64,000 nucleotides of DNA from Ferruginibacter sp. (lineage in GTDB: Bacteria > Bacteroidota > Bacteroidia > Chitinophagales > Chitinophagaceae), in the NCBI GenBank assembly GCA_016786725.1, contig JAEUVU010000010.1, positions 1 through 64,000 of the forward strand. The letters run 5' to 3'. This document shows positions 34,094-43,610 of the stretch, piece after piece (positions within the stretch are counted from its first letter, which is position 1; the number at the start of each line of letters is the position of its first letter). The notes under the pieces were generated by a model, which saw nothing but the letters and a program-made list of their open reading frames with translations, made no database searches and was not told the DNA's origin. The position numbers and the translations under genes were made by a program.

Positions 34094-34132
34094 GAATGCA
34101 AGAGTAGTTAGTTTAAGAGTTATAATGAAAAG

Positions 34133-34160
34133 GCCCCGTTGTTTTTACAGCGGGGCTTTT
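34133..34160 (+). terminator. Intrinsic terminator after the fasciclin gene
   Basis: GCCCCGTTG (34133-34141) pairs with CAGCGGGGC (34148-34156), with one G-T pair, followed by TTTTATTTAT. Confidence 0.85.
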
Positions 34161-34176
34161 ATTTATAACACGTTTA

Positions 34177-34728
34177 CTATTTTGCAAGCAAAGCATAAAC
34201 AGCGGTGTCAGAAAATTTACCCCGGAAACAAAAATTCTCTTTAAAATAAGCTTCTCGTACAAAGCCGCATTTCTCCAGCACTATACCCGATACTGCATTC
34301 TCAGGATTTATATGTCCTTCAATGCCGTGCAGTTTCATCTCGTTGAAACCAAAATCAACAACAGCCTGCACAGCTTCTTTCATAATTCCTTTGCGCCATT
34401 GATCAGGGTGCAAAACATAACCAACTTCGGCCCGGTAGTGGTCTGTTAAAATATTCCAGAAACAAATGGTGCCGACCATCGTTGCCGGATCTTCCAGCAA
34501 CGCAATCGCCCACATGATGCTTTCATTTGCATCAACGGAAGCATTTATCTTTTGTATAAAAGCTGTAGCTTCTTCAAGGGTTTTTGTTTTTTCACGTCCA
34601 ATATACTGCATCACCCTGTCATCAGATCTCAGGAATAATAATGCAGTTGCATCAGCATCCGTCATTCTTCTTAATAAAAGCCTTTTTGTTTTTATTTCAG
34701 GAAAAGGGGAGAAGTTTAATTCAAGCAT
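34177..34728 (-). CDS. RimJ/RimL-type GNAT acetyltransferase
   Basis: A 183-residue acetyltransferase. The motifs IKTKRLLLRRMTDADATALLF at the start, AEVGYVLHPDQWRKGIMKEA in the acetyl-CoA site and NAVSGIVLEKCGFVREA at the end are those of the RimJ/RimL group. These acetylate ribosomal protein N-termini or small molecules. It stands alone, convergent with the fasciclin gene. Substrate not assigned. Confidence 0.85.
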   Translation of the reverse strand: MLELNFSPFPEIKTKRLLLRRMTDADATALLFLRSDDRVMQYIGREKTKTLEEATAFIQKINASVDANESIMWAIALLEDPATMVGTICFWNILTDHYRAEVGYVLHPDQWRKGIMKEAVQAVVDFGFNEMKLHGIEGHINPENAVSGIVLEKCGFVREAYFKENFCFRGKFSDTAVYALLAK

Positions 34729-34775
34729 ATAACAAATGATTTGATGGTAATTTAAATCATTTTGAATTCAGCCAT

Positions 34776-34808
34776 AAAAAAATCCCATTTCGTTTTAACG
34801 CAATGGGA
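34776..34808 (-). terminator. Terminator of sucC
   Basis: On the minus strand, TCCCATTGCG (34808-34799), a TTAAAA-type loop and CGAAATGGGA are followed by seven T residues. The stem has one mismatch near the loop. It lies about 20 bp after the sucC stop. Confidence 0.85.
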
Positions 34809-34829
34809 CTAATAAAATATTGATTACAG

Positions 34830-36041
34830 TTATGCAACAGCCTTATTTACCAGTTCTGCAGCTTCGCTTAACTGGATGGCGCTTTGCACTTTTAAACCAC
34901 TTTCGTCAATTAATTTTTTTGCAACATCGGCATTGGTGCCCTGCAGTCTTACAATGATCGGGATGGAGATATTACCAATAGATTGATAAGCATCAATAAC
35001 ACCCTGTGCAACCCTGTCGCAGCGAACAATGCCGCCAAAAATATTGATGAGTATTGCTTTTACTTTAGGGTCTTTTAAAATGATGCGGAAACCGGCTTCC
35101 ACCGTTTGTGCATTGGCTGTACCACCAACATCCAGAAAGTTGGCAGGTTCGCCGCCGCTTAATTTGATCATATCCATGGTAGCCATCGCAAGCCCGGCGC
35201 CGTTTACCATACAACCTACATTTCCATCCAATTTTACAAAGTTCAGGTTGTACTGGCCGGCTTCTACCTCAGTCGGGTCTTCTTCACTCAGGTCTCTCAA
35301 CACGGCAATATCCTGGTGGCGCATCAAAGCATTGTCATCAATATTCATTTTACAATCAACTGCTATGATCTTGTCATCACTGGTCTTGAACAAAGGATTT
35401 ATTTCCAGCATACCACAATCAGAACCTACATAAGCTTTGTAAAGGTCTGTAACAAATTTTACGCAGTTCTTAAAAGCAACACCGCTCAATCCTAAATTAA
35501 AAGCAATTTTTCTTGCCTGGAAAGCTTCGAGGTTTCCACCGGGGTAAACCCATTCTTTAAATATTTTTTCAGGCGTGTCATGCGCCACATCTTCAATGTT
35601 CATACCGCCTTCGGTGCTGTACATAATTACATTCTGGCCTTTGGAACGGTCGAGCAAAATAGAAAGATAAAATTCCTTCACCGGGCTTGGCCCATCATAA
35701 TAAACATCCTGCGCTACCAAAACTTTGCTAACCACTTTACCGGCTTCACCGGTTTGTAAAGTAACCAATGTACCCCCGATAATGTTCTTTGCAATCTGCA
35801 TCACTTCTTCTGCAGTTTTGCCAACGGCTACACCTCTCTGTTCGGTACCTTTTATTTTTCCTTTACCACGGCCACCGGCATGTATCTGTGCTTTTACAAC
35901 TGCAAATTTGCTTCCGTACATTGTATGAATTTGCCTGTAAGCCTGCTCTGCTTCGCCGGGTGTGCTGCAGGGGATGCCTTCCTGAACAGGAACATTGTAT
36001 TTCTTTAAAAGCTCTTTAGCCTGGTATTCGTGAAGATTCAT
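34830..36041 (-). CDS. sucC: Succinyl-CoA synthetase (ADP-forming) beta subunit
   Basis: This subunit carries the ATP-grasp and nucleotide-binding half of the TCA-cycle enzyme that interconverts succinyl-CoA and succinate with ATP formation. The 403-residue protein has MNLHEYQAKELLKKY at the start, KAQIHAGGRGKGKIK in the nucleotide loop, EINPLFKTSDDKIIAVDCK in the grasp core and ILINIFGGIVRCD for CoA/phosphate handling. The partner sucD is not adjacent. A sequence close to TAnnTTTG lies on the minus strand near 36059-36066. Confidence 0.94.
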   Translation of the reverse strand: MNLHEYQAKELLKKYNVPVQEGIPCSTPGEAEQAYRQIHTMYGSKFAVVKAQIHAGGRGKGKIKGTEQRGVAVGKTAEEVMQIAKNIIGGTLVTLQTGEAGKVVSKVLVAQDVYYDGPSPVKEFYLSILLDRSKGQNVIMYSTEGGMNIEDVAHDTPEKIFKEWVYPGGNLEAFQARKIAFNLGLSGVAFKNCVKFVTDLYKAYVGSDCGMLEINPLFKTSDDKIIAVDCKMNIDDNALMRHQDIAVLRDLSEEDPTEVEAGQYNLNFVKLDGNVGCMVNGAGLAMATMDMIKLSGGEPANFLDVGGTANAQTVEAGFRIILKDPKVKAILINIFGGIVRCDRVAQGVIDAYQSIGNISIPIIVRLQGTNADVAKKLIDESGLKVQSAIQLSEAAELVNKAVA

Positions 36042-36256
36042 AAAGGATAAATTTTGGCGAAGATAAGGAAGTGTTTTGAGTTTTGGGTTTGGGGTTTTGT
36101 GTTCTCTGCATTTTTACAGGCGGGAAATGAGTATTGGCATATCTCTGTTAATTATATATTTTTATCAGTACGAAGTTGTATTGCATATCTGCGTTAGTTA
36201 TAAACAAGAATACATCTAACGAAGTTGAAATAATAAACTAAGGTAAAATCAAAACA

Positions 36257-36673
36257 ATGATAAAGATTAAATGTCTGCTTATTTGCACTTTCTTAATAGT
36301 GGGTTTTATTTCATTAAACTGTAATCAACCGCAGAAATGTAAAAAAGTAAAAAATGGCAAATTCTATTATTATGCGAAGATGGATGGAAGGAAAATTTTA
36401 ATAGAAAGGATCGATAGTTTACAAATAGAAACAGACGCAAAAAGGACTGAAGTTTTAAAAAGTAAAATTGTTTGGGAAAATGACTGCAAATACAAAATAT
36501 TTGTAAATGCGTTCAGTGATAATAAACTTACTCAAGAAGATTCCTTACTTGCCACAAAAGCCGGAATTATAGAAATTATTGACATCAAGCCTGATTTTTA
36601 TATTTGTACTGCTAAATTTTCAACGTCCAAGAAAAATTATGAATTTAGAGATACTATGTATTATCAAAAATAA
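36257..36673 (+). CDS. Small AT-rich putative lipoprotein, function unknown
   Basis: I recognise no family. The 138-residue protein has a signal peptide with lipobox (VGFISLNC, Cys22). The rest is Lys/Ile-rich with three further Cys residues (QKCKKVK, DCKYKIF, FYICTAK). Its codons and flanks are visibly A/T-richer than neighbouring genes, which suggests a horizontally acquired or fast-evolving gene. It stands alone between sucC (divergent) and the phosphorylase gene. The flanks contain short inverted CGTTAG/CTAACG repeats. Confidence 0.6.
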   Translation: MIKIKCLLICTFLIVGFISLNCNQPQKCKKVKNGKFYYYAKMDGRKILIERIDSLQIETDAKRTEVLKSKIVWENDCKYKIFVNAFSDNKLTQEDSLLATKAGIIEIIDIKPDFYICTAKFSTSKKNYEFRDTMYYQK

Positions 36674-36903
36674 TCTTTTTAGCCTCTGTGTGTTTTAAAT
36701 TATTTTCCGTAAGCCAACCTTTACCGTAGCTTGATTTTTACCCAGCGACACAGAGAAGAGTTTAAGATTTTAATACAGGGTTGGTTAAAAACAGGGTGCC
36801 GGAATGAAGATTTTTAAAAAACCGAAACAAAACAGCCCCTAACTCTCAACTTTCCTTTAACAATATCTTCCCTTACCTTTGACAGCTAAAACTTAGCTGA
36901 TAT

Positions 36904-37716
36904 ATGATGCAAAAAATTGACGAAGCAGTAATTTTTATTAAAAGCCAATATAGTGATAAGCCGGCTGTAGGTGTGGTGCTGGGCAGCGGGCTTGGAAGCT
37001 TTACCAATGAAATACAAATTGAGAAAGAGATACCTTATGGCGATATTCCGCATTTTCCGGTAAGTACGGTAGAAGGGCATAGCGGCAAACTGATATTTGG
37101 CACGCTGGGCGGAAAAAAGATAGTGTGCATGGCAGGCCGTTTTCATTTGTATGAAGGCTACTCATCTGAGCAAACCGTTTTTCCTATCAGGGTTTTAAAA
37201 TTTCTGGGCATTGATACTTTGCTGGTGAGTAATGCAGCCGGTGGTGTTAACCCAACTTTTAAAGTGGGCGACCTGATGATCATTACCGATCATATCAGCC
37301 AGTTGGCGCCAAACCCGCTTATCGGAAAAAATCATAAAGAGCTGGGCCCAAGGTTCCCGGATATGAGCGAGCCTTATAAAAAATACCTGATAAAAAAAGT
37401 AAAAGATATAGCAGCAGAAAAAAATATCAAAGTAAAAGAAGGAGTTTATGTTGCTGTTACCGGCCCTACTTTTGAAACAAGGGCAGAATATAAAATGATA
37501 CTTACACTCGGCGGCGATGCAGTAGGTATGAGTACGGTGCAGGAAGTGATAACAGCGGTACACATGGGGCTGCCTGTTTTTGCAATGAGCGTAATAACCG
37601 ATGTGGGCATTCGTGAAGAAGAAAATGTAATTACCCACGAAGAGGTTTTGCAGGCTGCTAAAGAAGCTGAGCCAAACTTTAAGGCATTGTTTTGTGAACT
37701 GATTGCACAATTATAA
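36904..37716 (+). CDS. Purine nucleoside phosphorylase
   Basis: The enzyme splits purine (deoxy)ribonucleosides with phosphate to base and ribose-1-phosphate (salvage). The 270-residue protein belongs to the trimeric PNP/MTAP group. VVLGSGLGSFTNEI is at the phosphate site, FPVSTVEGHSGK and CMAGRFHLYEGYS follow, and VSNAAGGVNP, GPTFETRAEYKM and AVGMSTVQEV make up the base site. MMQK at the start means either of two adjacent ATGs could be used. A TACCTTTG box lies at 36874-36881. The porin gene starts 9 bp after its stop, so they probably form one transcript. Confidence 0.92.
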   Translation: MMQKIDEAVIFIKSQYSDKPAVGVVLGSGLGSFTNEIQIEKEIPYGDIPHFPVSTVEGHSGKLIFGTLGGKKIVCMAGRFHLYEGYSSEQTVFPIRVLKFLGIDTLLVSNAAGGVNPTFKVGDLMIITDHISQLAPNPLIGKNHKELGPRFPDMSEPYKKYLIKKVKDIAAEKNIKVKEGVYVAVTGPTFETRAEYKMILTLGGDAVGMSTVQEVITAVHMGLPVFAMSVITDVGIREEENVITHEEVLQAAKEAEPNFKALFCELIAQL

Positions 37717-37724
37717 GTTTATTG

Positions 37725-39728
37725 ATGAAGCAGATCCTTGCCCTTATACTGTTGGTTTTTTGTTTTCAGTTTGCCTGTGCTCAGCAGCCTGATATTTTTA
37801 ACCAGATCGGTGGCAGGATAAGGGGTATCGGCAATACAACTTCAGGCGGTAAAGACACGATTGGCTTTGAGCACCGGGATGACAGGAAAGATTCCATCGC
37901 TATCTCATATAAGTATCTTGATTCTGTCCGCAGCATACCTTTTGATTCATCCATCAACGATTTTGACAAATATTTTTCTGTTCCATCATCTTATATATAC
38001 CTGGGCAATAACGGAGCGCCATCTTATCCGCTTATCTACAAGCCAACTGCTAAACCCGGATGGGATGTAGGTTTTCATGCCTTTGATATTTACAGGTATA
38101 AACTGGAAGAGTCGAAGTTTTACAAGACCAACAGGCCTTTTACCCAGCTGAGTTATCAGCTTGCATCGGGTAAAGAACAAATGATACAGGCGCTTCACAC
38201 ACAGAACCCAAGGCCGAACCTGGGCTTTGGCTTTGATTACAGGCTCATAAGCGCCCCTGGTTTTTTTACAAATCAAAATACCAACCATAAAAGTTACCGG
38301 CTGTTCAGCAATTACCAGGGAAAAAGAAAAAGGTATGCAGCATTTTTTGTTTTGCTGGGAAATACAAATAAGGTTTCGGAGAATGGCGGCATCAGGAATG
38401 ACAGCTCTTTATCCAACCCTGATCTGAAGAAAAGGTTTTCAATTGATGTAAACCTTGGCAATTCGGCCAATTCTGAATTCAACCCTTTTAATACAACCAT
38501 TACCACCGGCAATGTGTATAAAGACTTTACCGTTTTTTTGCGGCAGACATACGATATTGGTAAAAAGGATTCAATAGCCATTAATGACTCTACAACCGAA
38601 TATTTGTTTTACCCCAAGCTGAGAGTTCAGCACAGTTTTACCTACAGTACCAACGACTATTTGTACAGAGATGATCAGGCCGATTCAGCCATTTATAAAA
38701 ACTGGTACGACACCATTGTAAAGGTTGGCAAGGATAGCTTTTTGGTAAGGGAAAAATGGAAGGTGATGGGTAATGATATCACCCTACTGCAGTTTCCTGA
38801 TACAAAAAATCCGGCTCAGTTTATTTCTGCGGGGGTAAAATTTGAAAGTATTAAAGGAACTTCTGTGAAGGGTACAAGAAACCTGCATAATTTAATAATT
38901 CACGGAGAATACCGCAATAAAACCCGTAACAAATTATGGGATGTGCTTGCCAAAGGTGAGTTTTATGTAAACGGCTATAATGCCGGCAATTACAGCGCTT
39001 ATGCAACTATTGCAAGGCATATCAATAATAAGCTGGGTGATGTACGCCTGTTTTTTAAAAATGTAAACCGCAGGCCTTCTTTTATTTTCGACAATGGGTC
39101 TGGTTTTAATTTTAATAACCCCAGCCTTACAAAGAACGAGAATATCATTTCATTTGGGGCTGATGCTGTGAACCGGTTTATCAGCATTGGCTTTAAGAAC
39201 CACATCATCACCAACCTGGCTTATTTTTCTGACTATTATCATACAGCACAAACTTCAACAGTTATCAACTTATTACAGATGTATGCATCAAAAAAAGTAA
39301 AACTTGCCAAACGCTGGAATCTTTATGCTGATGCTACTTTCCAGCAAACAGATGGAAGTGCACCTGTAAAAGTGCCGCTGGTATTTGCAAGAGGGCGGCT
39401 GGCTTATGAAGGTATTTTCTTTAAAAACCTGAACCTGAGCGCCGGGCTTGAAGCCAGGTATTTTACGCCTTTTGAGGCTTATAATTATTCTCCCGTGATG
39501 GGGCAGTTTATGCCGCAGGATACTTTTAAGTTGAAAAATCTTCCTGATATTGCTGCCTTCTTTCATTTCCGCATCAAATCATTTACAGCATTTCTTAGGG
39601 CTGAGAATCTTAACACAGTAAGCTTTGCAAACGGCTTTGGGTTTACCAATAATAATTTTGCTGCACCTCATTATCCTACACAGGGCTTTATTTTCCGCTT
39701 TGGCATTCGCTGGGGGTTTGTTAATTAA
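37725..39728 (+). CDS. Putative outer-membrane porin
   Basis: A 667-residue exported protein with a signal peptide (about 1-20, ending FACAQQ). The rest is predicted beta-barrel-rich: many alternating Tyr/Phe/Asn strands, for example LGFGFDYRLISAPGF and RYAAFFVLLGNTNK. It ends in a C-terminal aromatic strand (GFIFRFGIRWGFVN), as expected for BamA-inserted proteins. It resembles the Bacteroidota putative porin family, and the substrate is unknown. Its start is ATG 37725, just after a TTG that opens the frame. It lies directly after the phosphorylase gene. Confidence 0.8.
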   Translation: MKQILALILLVFCFQFACAQQPDIFNQIGGRIRGIGNTTSGGKDTIGFEHRDDRKDSIAISYKYLDSVRSIPFDSSINDFDKYFSVPSSYIYLGNNGAPSYPLIYKPTAKPGWDVGFHAFDIYRYKLEESKFYKTNRPFTQLSYQLASGKEQMIQALHTQNPRPNLGFGFDYRLISAPGFFTNQNTNHKSYRLFSNYQGKRKRYAAFFVLLGNTNKVSENGGIRNDSSLSNPDLKKRFSIDVNLGNSANSEFNPFNTTITTGNVYKDFTVFLRQTYDIGKKDSIAINDSTTEYLFYPKLRVQHSFTYSTNDYLYRDDQADSAIYKNWYDTIVKVGKDSFLVREKWKVMGNDITLLQFPDTKNPAQFISAGVKFESIKGTSVKGTRNLHNLIIHGEYRNKTRNKLWDVLAKGEFYVNGYNAGNYSAYATIARHINNKLGDVRLFFKNVNRRPSFIFDNGSGFNFNNPSLTKNENIISFGADAVNRFISIGFKNHIITNLAYFSDYYHTAQTSTVINLLQMYASKKVKLAKRWNLYADATFQQTDGSAPVKVPLVFARGRLAYEGIFFKNLNLSAGLEARYFTPFEAYNYSPVMGQFMPQDTFKLKNLPDIAAFFHFRIKSFTAFLRAENLNTVSFANGFGFTNNNFAAPHYPTQGFIFRFGIRWGFVN

Positions 39729-39811
39729 CGGAAATGCAAATTAGCCAATGTGCTGATGTGCTAATATGCTATGCAGCTTTTAGTTAAAATATTCATTTCT
39801 TCTCATTCACT

Positions 39812-39842
39812 TTTGCTTATTGTCTTTTCTGTTGTAGCTTTG
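39812..39842 (+). promoter_or_regulatory. Predicted promoter of the HYC_CC_PP/metal locus
   Basis: TTTG (39812-39815), a 19-bp spacer and TAGCTTTG (39835-39842) match the Bacteroidota consensus exactly. The start codon is 8 nt further on, so the 5' leader must be very short. Confidence 0.75.
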
Positions 39843-39850
39843 CATAGCAG

Positions 39851-40240
39851 ATGAAAAAGATCTATACCGGCATATTGGCAATTGTTTACATGGCTGTTTC
39901 TTCGGGAATAGCAATGGAACTGCATTATTGCATGGGCAAAAAGGCCGGAGTAGAATTTTATGGTTCAGCCAATGATAAGTGCGGCAAATGCGGAATGACA
40001 GAAGAAAAGAAAACCGGTTGCTGCCACGACGAGTTTAAATTTTACAAGATCAGCGATTCTCATAAGAATGTAATAAACAATCTTGATCTTACACCCTTAT
40101 CAGTTGCAGTTGTACAGGAATATTTTTTATTCAACTGGCAACAGCCTGATAATACAGCTTTAGTTGCTGTAAATAATCATTCCCCTCCTGACTATACAGG
40201 GCCTTCTGCCTGTATAATGAACTGCGTTTTCAGAATTTAG
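39851..40240 (+). CDS. HYC_CC_PP-type small secreted cysteine protein
   Basis: A 129-residue protein with an N-terminal hydrophobic signal (about 1-20). It then shows the pattern MELHYCMGKK, DKCGKCGM, KTGCCHDEF and a late SPPDYTGPSAC. This matches the family named after its HYC, CC and PP motifs. Members lie near heavy-metal or TonB genes and are thought to bind metal through Cys/His, but the role is unproven. It is followed by an HMA-domain protein and an HMA-TonB receptor. Confidence 0.8.
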   Translation: MKKIYTGILAIVYMAVSSGIAMELHYCMGKKAGVEFYGSANDKCGKCGMTEEKKTGCCHDEFKFYKISDSHKNVINNLDLTPLSVAVVQEYFLFNWQQPDNTALVAVNNHSPPDYTGPSACIMNCVFRI

Positions 40241-40258
40241 AATGGATACTGAATTTTG

Positions 40259-40321
40259 TATGATCTGACGACCCGCCTGATCATATGCTGTATTTTATGG
40301 TCAGACGAGACGTCAGGCCAT
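40259..40321. repeat. Two TNACG...CGTCT-family hairpins
   Basis: TATGATC (40259-40265) and GATCATA (40279-40285) enclose TGACGACCCGCCT. ATGGTC (40297-40302) and GGCCAT (40316-40321) enclose a loop whose complement is TGACGTCTCGTCT. Both loops follow the family of the hairpins at 12380 and 12852. Confidence 0.75.
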
Positions 40322-40352
40322 CTTCTTTCATTCAACATTTAAATTTTATAAA

Positions 40353-40790
40353 ATGAAAACGATCTCATTATTTGCTGCAATTATTTTCAGCATATTTTCT
40401 ATTAATATATCAAATGCACAAACAGCAAAAACTGAAACCATTAAAGTATGGGGCAACTGCGGCATGTGCAAAACAACCATTGAAAAAGCTGCTAAAAAAG
40501 CAGGTGCAAAAACTGCCAATTGGAACGAAGACAGCAAAGAGCTGAAAGTAAGCTACTCAGAAAATAAAACTTCAGCTTCAAAGATACAGGAGGCCATTGC
40601 AAAGGCAGGTTATGATACACAGGATTTTACAGCAGTGCAAACTGCTTATGATAACCTGCATGGCTGCTGCAAATACGACAGAAAAAATACTGCTGCAATA
40701 TCTTACACCTGCCCCATGCATCCCGAAGAAACCAGTGATAAAGCAGGCAAATGTTCTAAATGCGGGATGGATCTGAAAGCAAAGCAATGA
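40353..40790 (+). CDS. Secreted HMA-domain protein with heavy-metal binding tail
   Basis: A 145-residue exported protein. The signal peptide (about 1-22) is followed by an HMA ferredoxin-like domain with CGMC (C36/C39) in VWGNCGMCKTTIEKA. A Cys-rich tail then has HGCCKYD, YTCPMHPEE and CSKCGMDL, a pattern seen in copper/heavy-metal binding domains. It likely carries copper or a similar metal in the periplasm. It sits between the HYC_CC_PP gene and the receptor gene, separated by 112 and 130 bp. Confidence 0.85.
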   Translation: MKTISLFAAIIFSIFSINISNAQTAKTETIKVWGNCGMCKTTIEKAAKKAGAKTANWNEDSKELKVSYSENKTSASKIQEAIAKAGYDTQDFTAVQTAYDNLHGCCKYDRKNTAAISYTCPMHPEETSDKAGKCSKCGMDLKAKQ

Positions 40791-40920
40791 TCTTTCTCAA
40801 TTGTTATTGTGTAAAAATGATAAGCTATTCTGCTGCAGGTATCAACTGCCTGCAACAGGGTTAGCTGCCTTTGCAAATGTTACATTTTAAACAAAAGGGG
40901 ATCATTTAAAAAGCTTTATT

Positions 40921-43542
40921 ATGAAGAGCATAAAATATTTAATACTGATTTACCTTCTTCTTCCAGGGATCACTGCATTCAGCCAGTCAAAAAAAACGGA
41001 GAAATCTGATACAGCAGTATCTATGAAAGTTTTTGGTGTGTGTGAACAATGCAAAGAACGGATTGAAAAAGCTGTTAAGATAAAGGGTGTGAAGTCGGGT
41101 GTTTGGAATATGGAAACAGGGCAGCTGGCGCTGGTCTATGACCCGGCCCGGGTTACTTTAGATAAAATTGAAAACAGGATTGTTGCAGCCGGGCACGACC
41201 TGGAGAATAAGAAATCCCTTGTTGCAGTGTATGATGCACTGCCAAAATGTTGCCGCTATCGTGAGCCGGGATCAATGACGCAAAAGCATGATGCAGTGCC
41301 GGCAAATACCCAAACGGTAAAGCGTATTGACAGCCCGGCTCTTTTAAAAGATACGGTTATACCCGTTAACATTATTAAAGGCATTGTACTGGAAGAAGAT
41401 AACAAGGGCAAATTTACACCGCTGCCAAATGCAAGTATATCCTGGTTAAATACCGGTAAAGGTGTTATCACCGATAGTGCCGGATATTTTAGTATTCACC
41501 AGGATAATGTAAGCAAAACACTTGTAGTAAGCTATAGCGGTTATAAACCGGATACCATATTTATAACTGCACCGGATGAATTGAAAGTTGTGCTTGCATC
41601 CAACAGGCAATTAAAAGAAGTTTCGGTAACATCAAAGCAACGGTCTGTTTATATTAACAACTACAATCCTATACGCACACAAACCATGACCGGTAAAGAA
41701 TTATTGAAAGCTGCCTGTTGCAACCTGAGTGAAAGTTTTGAGACCAACCCATCGGTTGATGTTTCTTATAATGATGCGGTAACGGGGTCTAAACAAATTC
41801 AATTGCTGGGGTTAAGCGGAAACTATACACAATTAACCGTGGAAAATCTGCCAGGGCCAAGAGGTATTGCAACACCATTGGGATTAAATTCCATCGCCGG
41901 ACCGTGGATAGAATCCATTCAGCTTACCAAAGGCGTTGGCTCGGTTGCAAATGGGTTCGAAAGTATAGCCGGGCAGATAAATGTGGAATTGAAAAAGCCG
42001 GAAAACAGTGAAAAGCTGTTGGCGAATTTGTATATAAATGACTACGGCAAAACAGATGTTAATCTCAACTTTGCTCAAAAGATAAATAAAAACTGGTCAG
42101 CAGGCCTGTTACTGCACGATGATTTTTTCACCAATAAAAAACTTGATTTTAATAAAGATGGATTCCGCGATCTTCCAACGGGCAATACTTTCAGCCTGGT
42201 AAACCGGTATAAATTTGATAACAGCAAAGGAACGGTGATGCAACTGGGGATTAAGATATTGAATGATCAACGGACAGGAGGTGAAACAATGTTTGATCCT
42301 GATCAGCATAAAAATACAACTAGCAGGTATGGCCTGGGAATTAATACAGAGCGCTATGAAGCCTTTGCCAAGATCGGCTACATTTTTCCGGCAAAAAAAT
42401 ATAAAAGTATCGGTTTGCAGGTTACTGCAATAAATCATAAACAGGATTCTTATTTTGGGTTAACAACTTACAATGCAAAACAAAAAACCTTTTATGGTAA
42501 TTTAATTTACCAGTCTATTATAAGAACAACGATACATAAATTCAGAACCGGTGTAAGTTTTTTGTATGATAGATACGATGAAGATTTTAAATCCAGCAGC
42601 TACAGCAGAAATGAAATAGTGCCGGGAGTTTTTGGAGAATATACTTTTACACCCAATGAAAAATTCAGCGCTGTTGCCGGATTAAGGGCAGATCATAATA
42701 ACCTGAATGGCTTTTTTGTAACGCCCCGCCTTAACCTTCGCTACGAACCTGTTACCGGTACCACCATTCGTGCAAGTATAGGAAGGGGGCAACGTACCGC
42801 CAATATTTTTGCCGAGAATATGGGAAGCTTTATAAGTGCAAGACAGGTAAATATTATTGCTTCTGCACCGGGCAAAGCATACGGTTTAAATCCTGAAGTG
42901 GCATGGAATAAAGGAATAAGTGTTGATCAGAAGTTTACTTTGTTCAAACATGATGCGATGGTAAGTGTTGATTACTTTAGAAATGATTTTAAAGACCAGG
43001 TTGTGGTTGACCTGGAAAATGCAGGAGCAGTGAGTTTCTATAATCTTGCCGGCAAGTCTTTTTCAAACAGCCTGCAGGCTGAGATGAATTTTGAACCGGC
43101 AGATAAATTTGAAGTAAGGCTGGCATACCGGTTCTTTGATGTAAGATCAACCTATAATGGACAGTTGAAGGAACGCCCGCTCATTGCAAAGAACAGGGCC
43201 TTTGCAAACCTGGCTTACACCCTTAAAGGCTTTAAGTTTGATTATACGGTAACTTACAATGGTAAAAAACGATTGCCGGATACAAAGGCTAATTTGCCTG
43301 CATACCAGTTAGAAGAATTTTCAAAAGACTATGTAATGATGAATGCACAGTTGTCAAAAACATTCGGAAAAAAATATCCTTTGGATATTTATATAGGAGC
43401 AGAAAACCTGACGAACTTTTTCCAGCAAAATGTTATTGTTTCGGCAGATCAGCCATTCAGTAATTATTTTGATGCTTCCATGGTTTGGGGCCCGGTTAAT
43501 GGCAGGATGTTCTATACAGGCATTCGTTTTAAGATCAAATAA
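40921..43542 (+). CDS. TonB-dependent receptor with N-terminal HMA metal-binding domain
   Basis: An 873-residue outer-membrane receptor. After the signal peptide (about 1-22) an HMA-like domain shows VCEQCKERIEKA (C41/C44) and a C-terminal CCRYRE. A carboxypeptidase-like repeat domain follows (about 150-232, NASISWLNTGKGVITDSAGYF), then the plug (about 240-350; LLKAACCNLSESFETNPSVD, GIATPLGLNSIAGP) and a 22-strand-type barrel ending GRMFYTGIRFKIK. The HMA fusion suggests import or sensing of copper or another soft metal. The substrate is an inference from the domain. The tlpA gene follows. Confidence 0.88.
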   Translation: MKSIKYLILIYLLLPGITAFSQSKKTEKSDTAVSMKVFGVCEQCKERIEKAVKIKGVKSGVWNMETGQLALVYDPARVTLDKIENRIVAAGHDLENKKSLVAVYDALPKCCRYREPGSMTQKHDAVPANTQTVKRIDSPALLKDTVIPVNIIKGIVLEEDNKGKFTPLPNASISWLNTGKGVITDSAGYFSIHQDNVSKTLVVSYSGYKPDTIFITAPDELKVVLASNRQLKEVSVTSKQRSVYINNYNPIRTQTMTGKELLKAACCNLSESFETNPSVDVSYNDAVTGSKQIQLLGLSGNYTQLTVENLPGPRGIATPLGLNSIAGPWIESIQLTKGVGSVANGFESIAGQINVELKKPENSEKLLANLYINDYGKTDVNLNFAQKINKNWSAGLLLHDDFFTNKKLDFNKDGFRDLPTGNTFSLVNRYKFDNSKGTVMQLGIKILNDQRTGGETMFDPDQHKNTTSRYGLGINTERYEAFAKIGYIFPAKKYKSIGLQVTAINHKQDSYFGLTTYNAKQKTFYGNLIYQSIIRTTIHKFRTGVSFLYDRYDEDFKSSSYSRNEIVPGVFGEYTFTPNEKFSAVAGLRADHNNLNGFFVTPRLNLRYEPVTGTTIRASIGRGQRTANIFAENMGSFISARQVNIIASAPGKAYGLNPEVAWNKGISVDQKFTLFKHDAMVSVDYFRNDFKDQVVVDLENAGAVSFYNLAGKSFSNSLQAEMNFEPADKFEVRLAYRFFDVRSTYNGQLKERPLIAKNRAFANLAYTLKGFKFDYTVTYNGKKRLPDTKANLPAYQLEEFSKDYVMMNAQLSKTFGKKYPLDIYIGAENLTNFFQQNVIVSADQPFSNYFDASMVWGPVNGRMFYTGIRFKIK

Positions 43543-43550
43543 GTTATTTT

Positions 43551-43610
43551 ATGAAAAAGATATTGCTTTTCATATTTTCATTGGTAAAAAAAAAGAGTTG
43601 TTGTAAATGA
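43551..43610 (+). CDS. 19-residue upstream ORF overlapping the tlpA start
   Basis: ATG 43551 to TGA 43608-43610 encodes [19 protein letters not shown]. The TGA overlaps the tlpA ATG (ATGA). It looks like a truncated signal peptide, interrupted after a run of nine A residues, with a C-C pair at the end. It may be a translational coupler or the relic of a frameshifted N-terminus. Evidence is weak. Confidence 0.35.
   Translation: MKKILLFIFSLVKKKSCCK

Noticed and set aside
36180..36240. CGTTAG/CTAACG and AACGAAGTTG sequences resembling integron attC cores next to a low-GC small gene
   Set aside because: The required R''-L''-L'-R' order and a GTTRRRY partner at the right distance are not present, no integrase gene or second cassette exists in the window, and such short motifs are common by chance in A/T-rich DNA.
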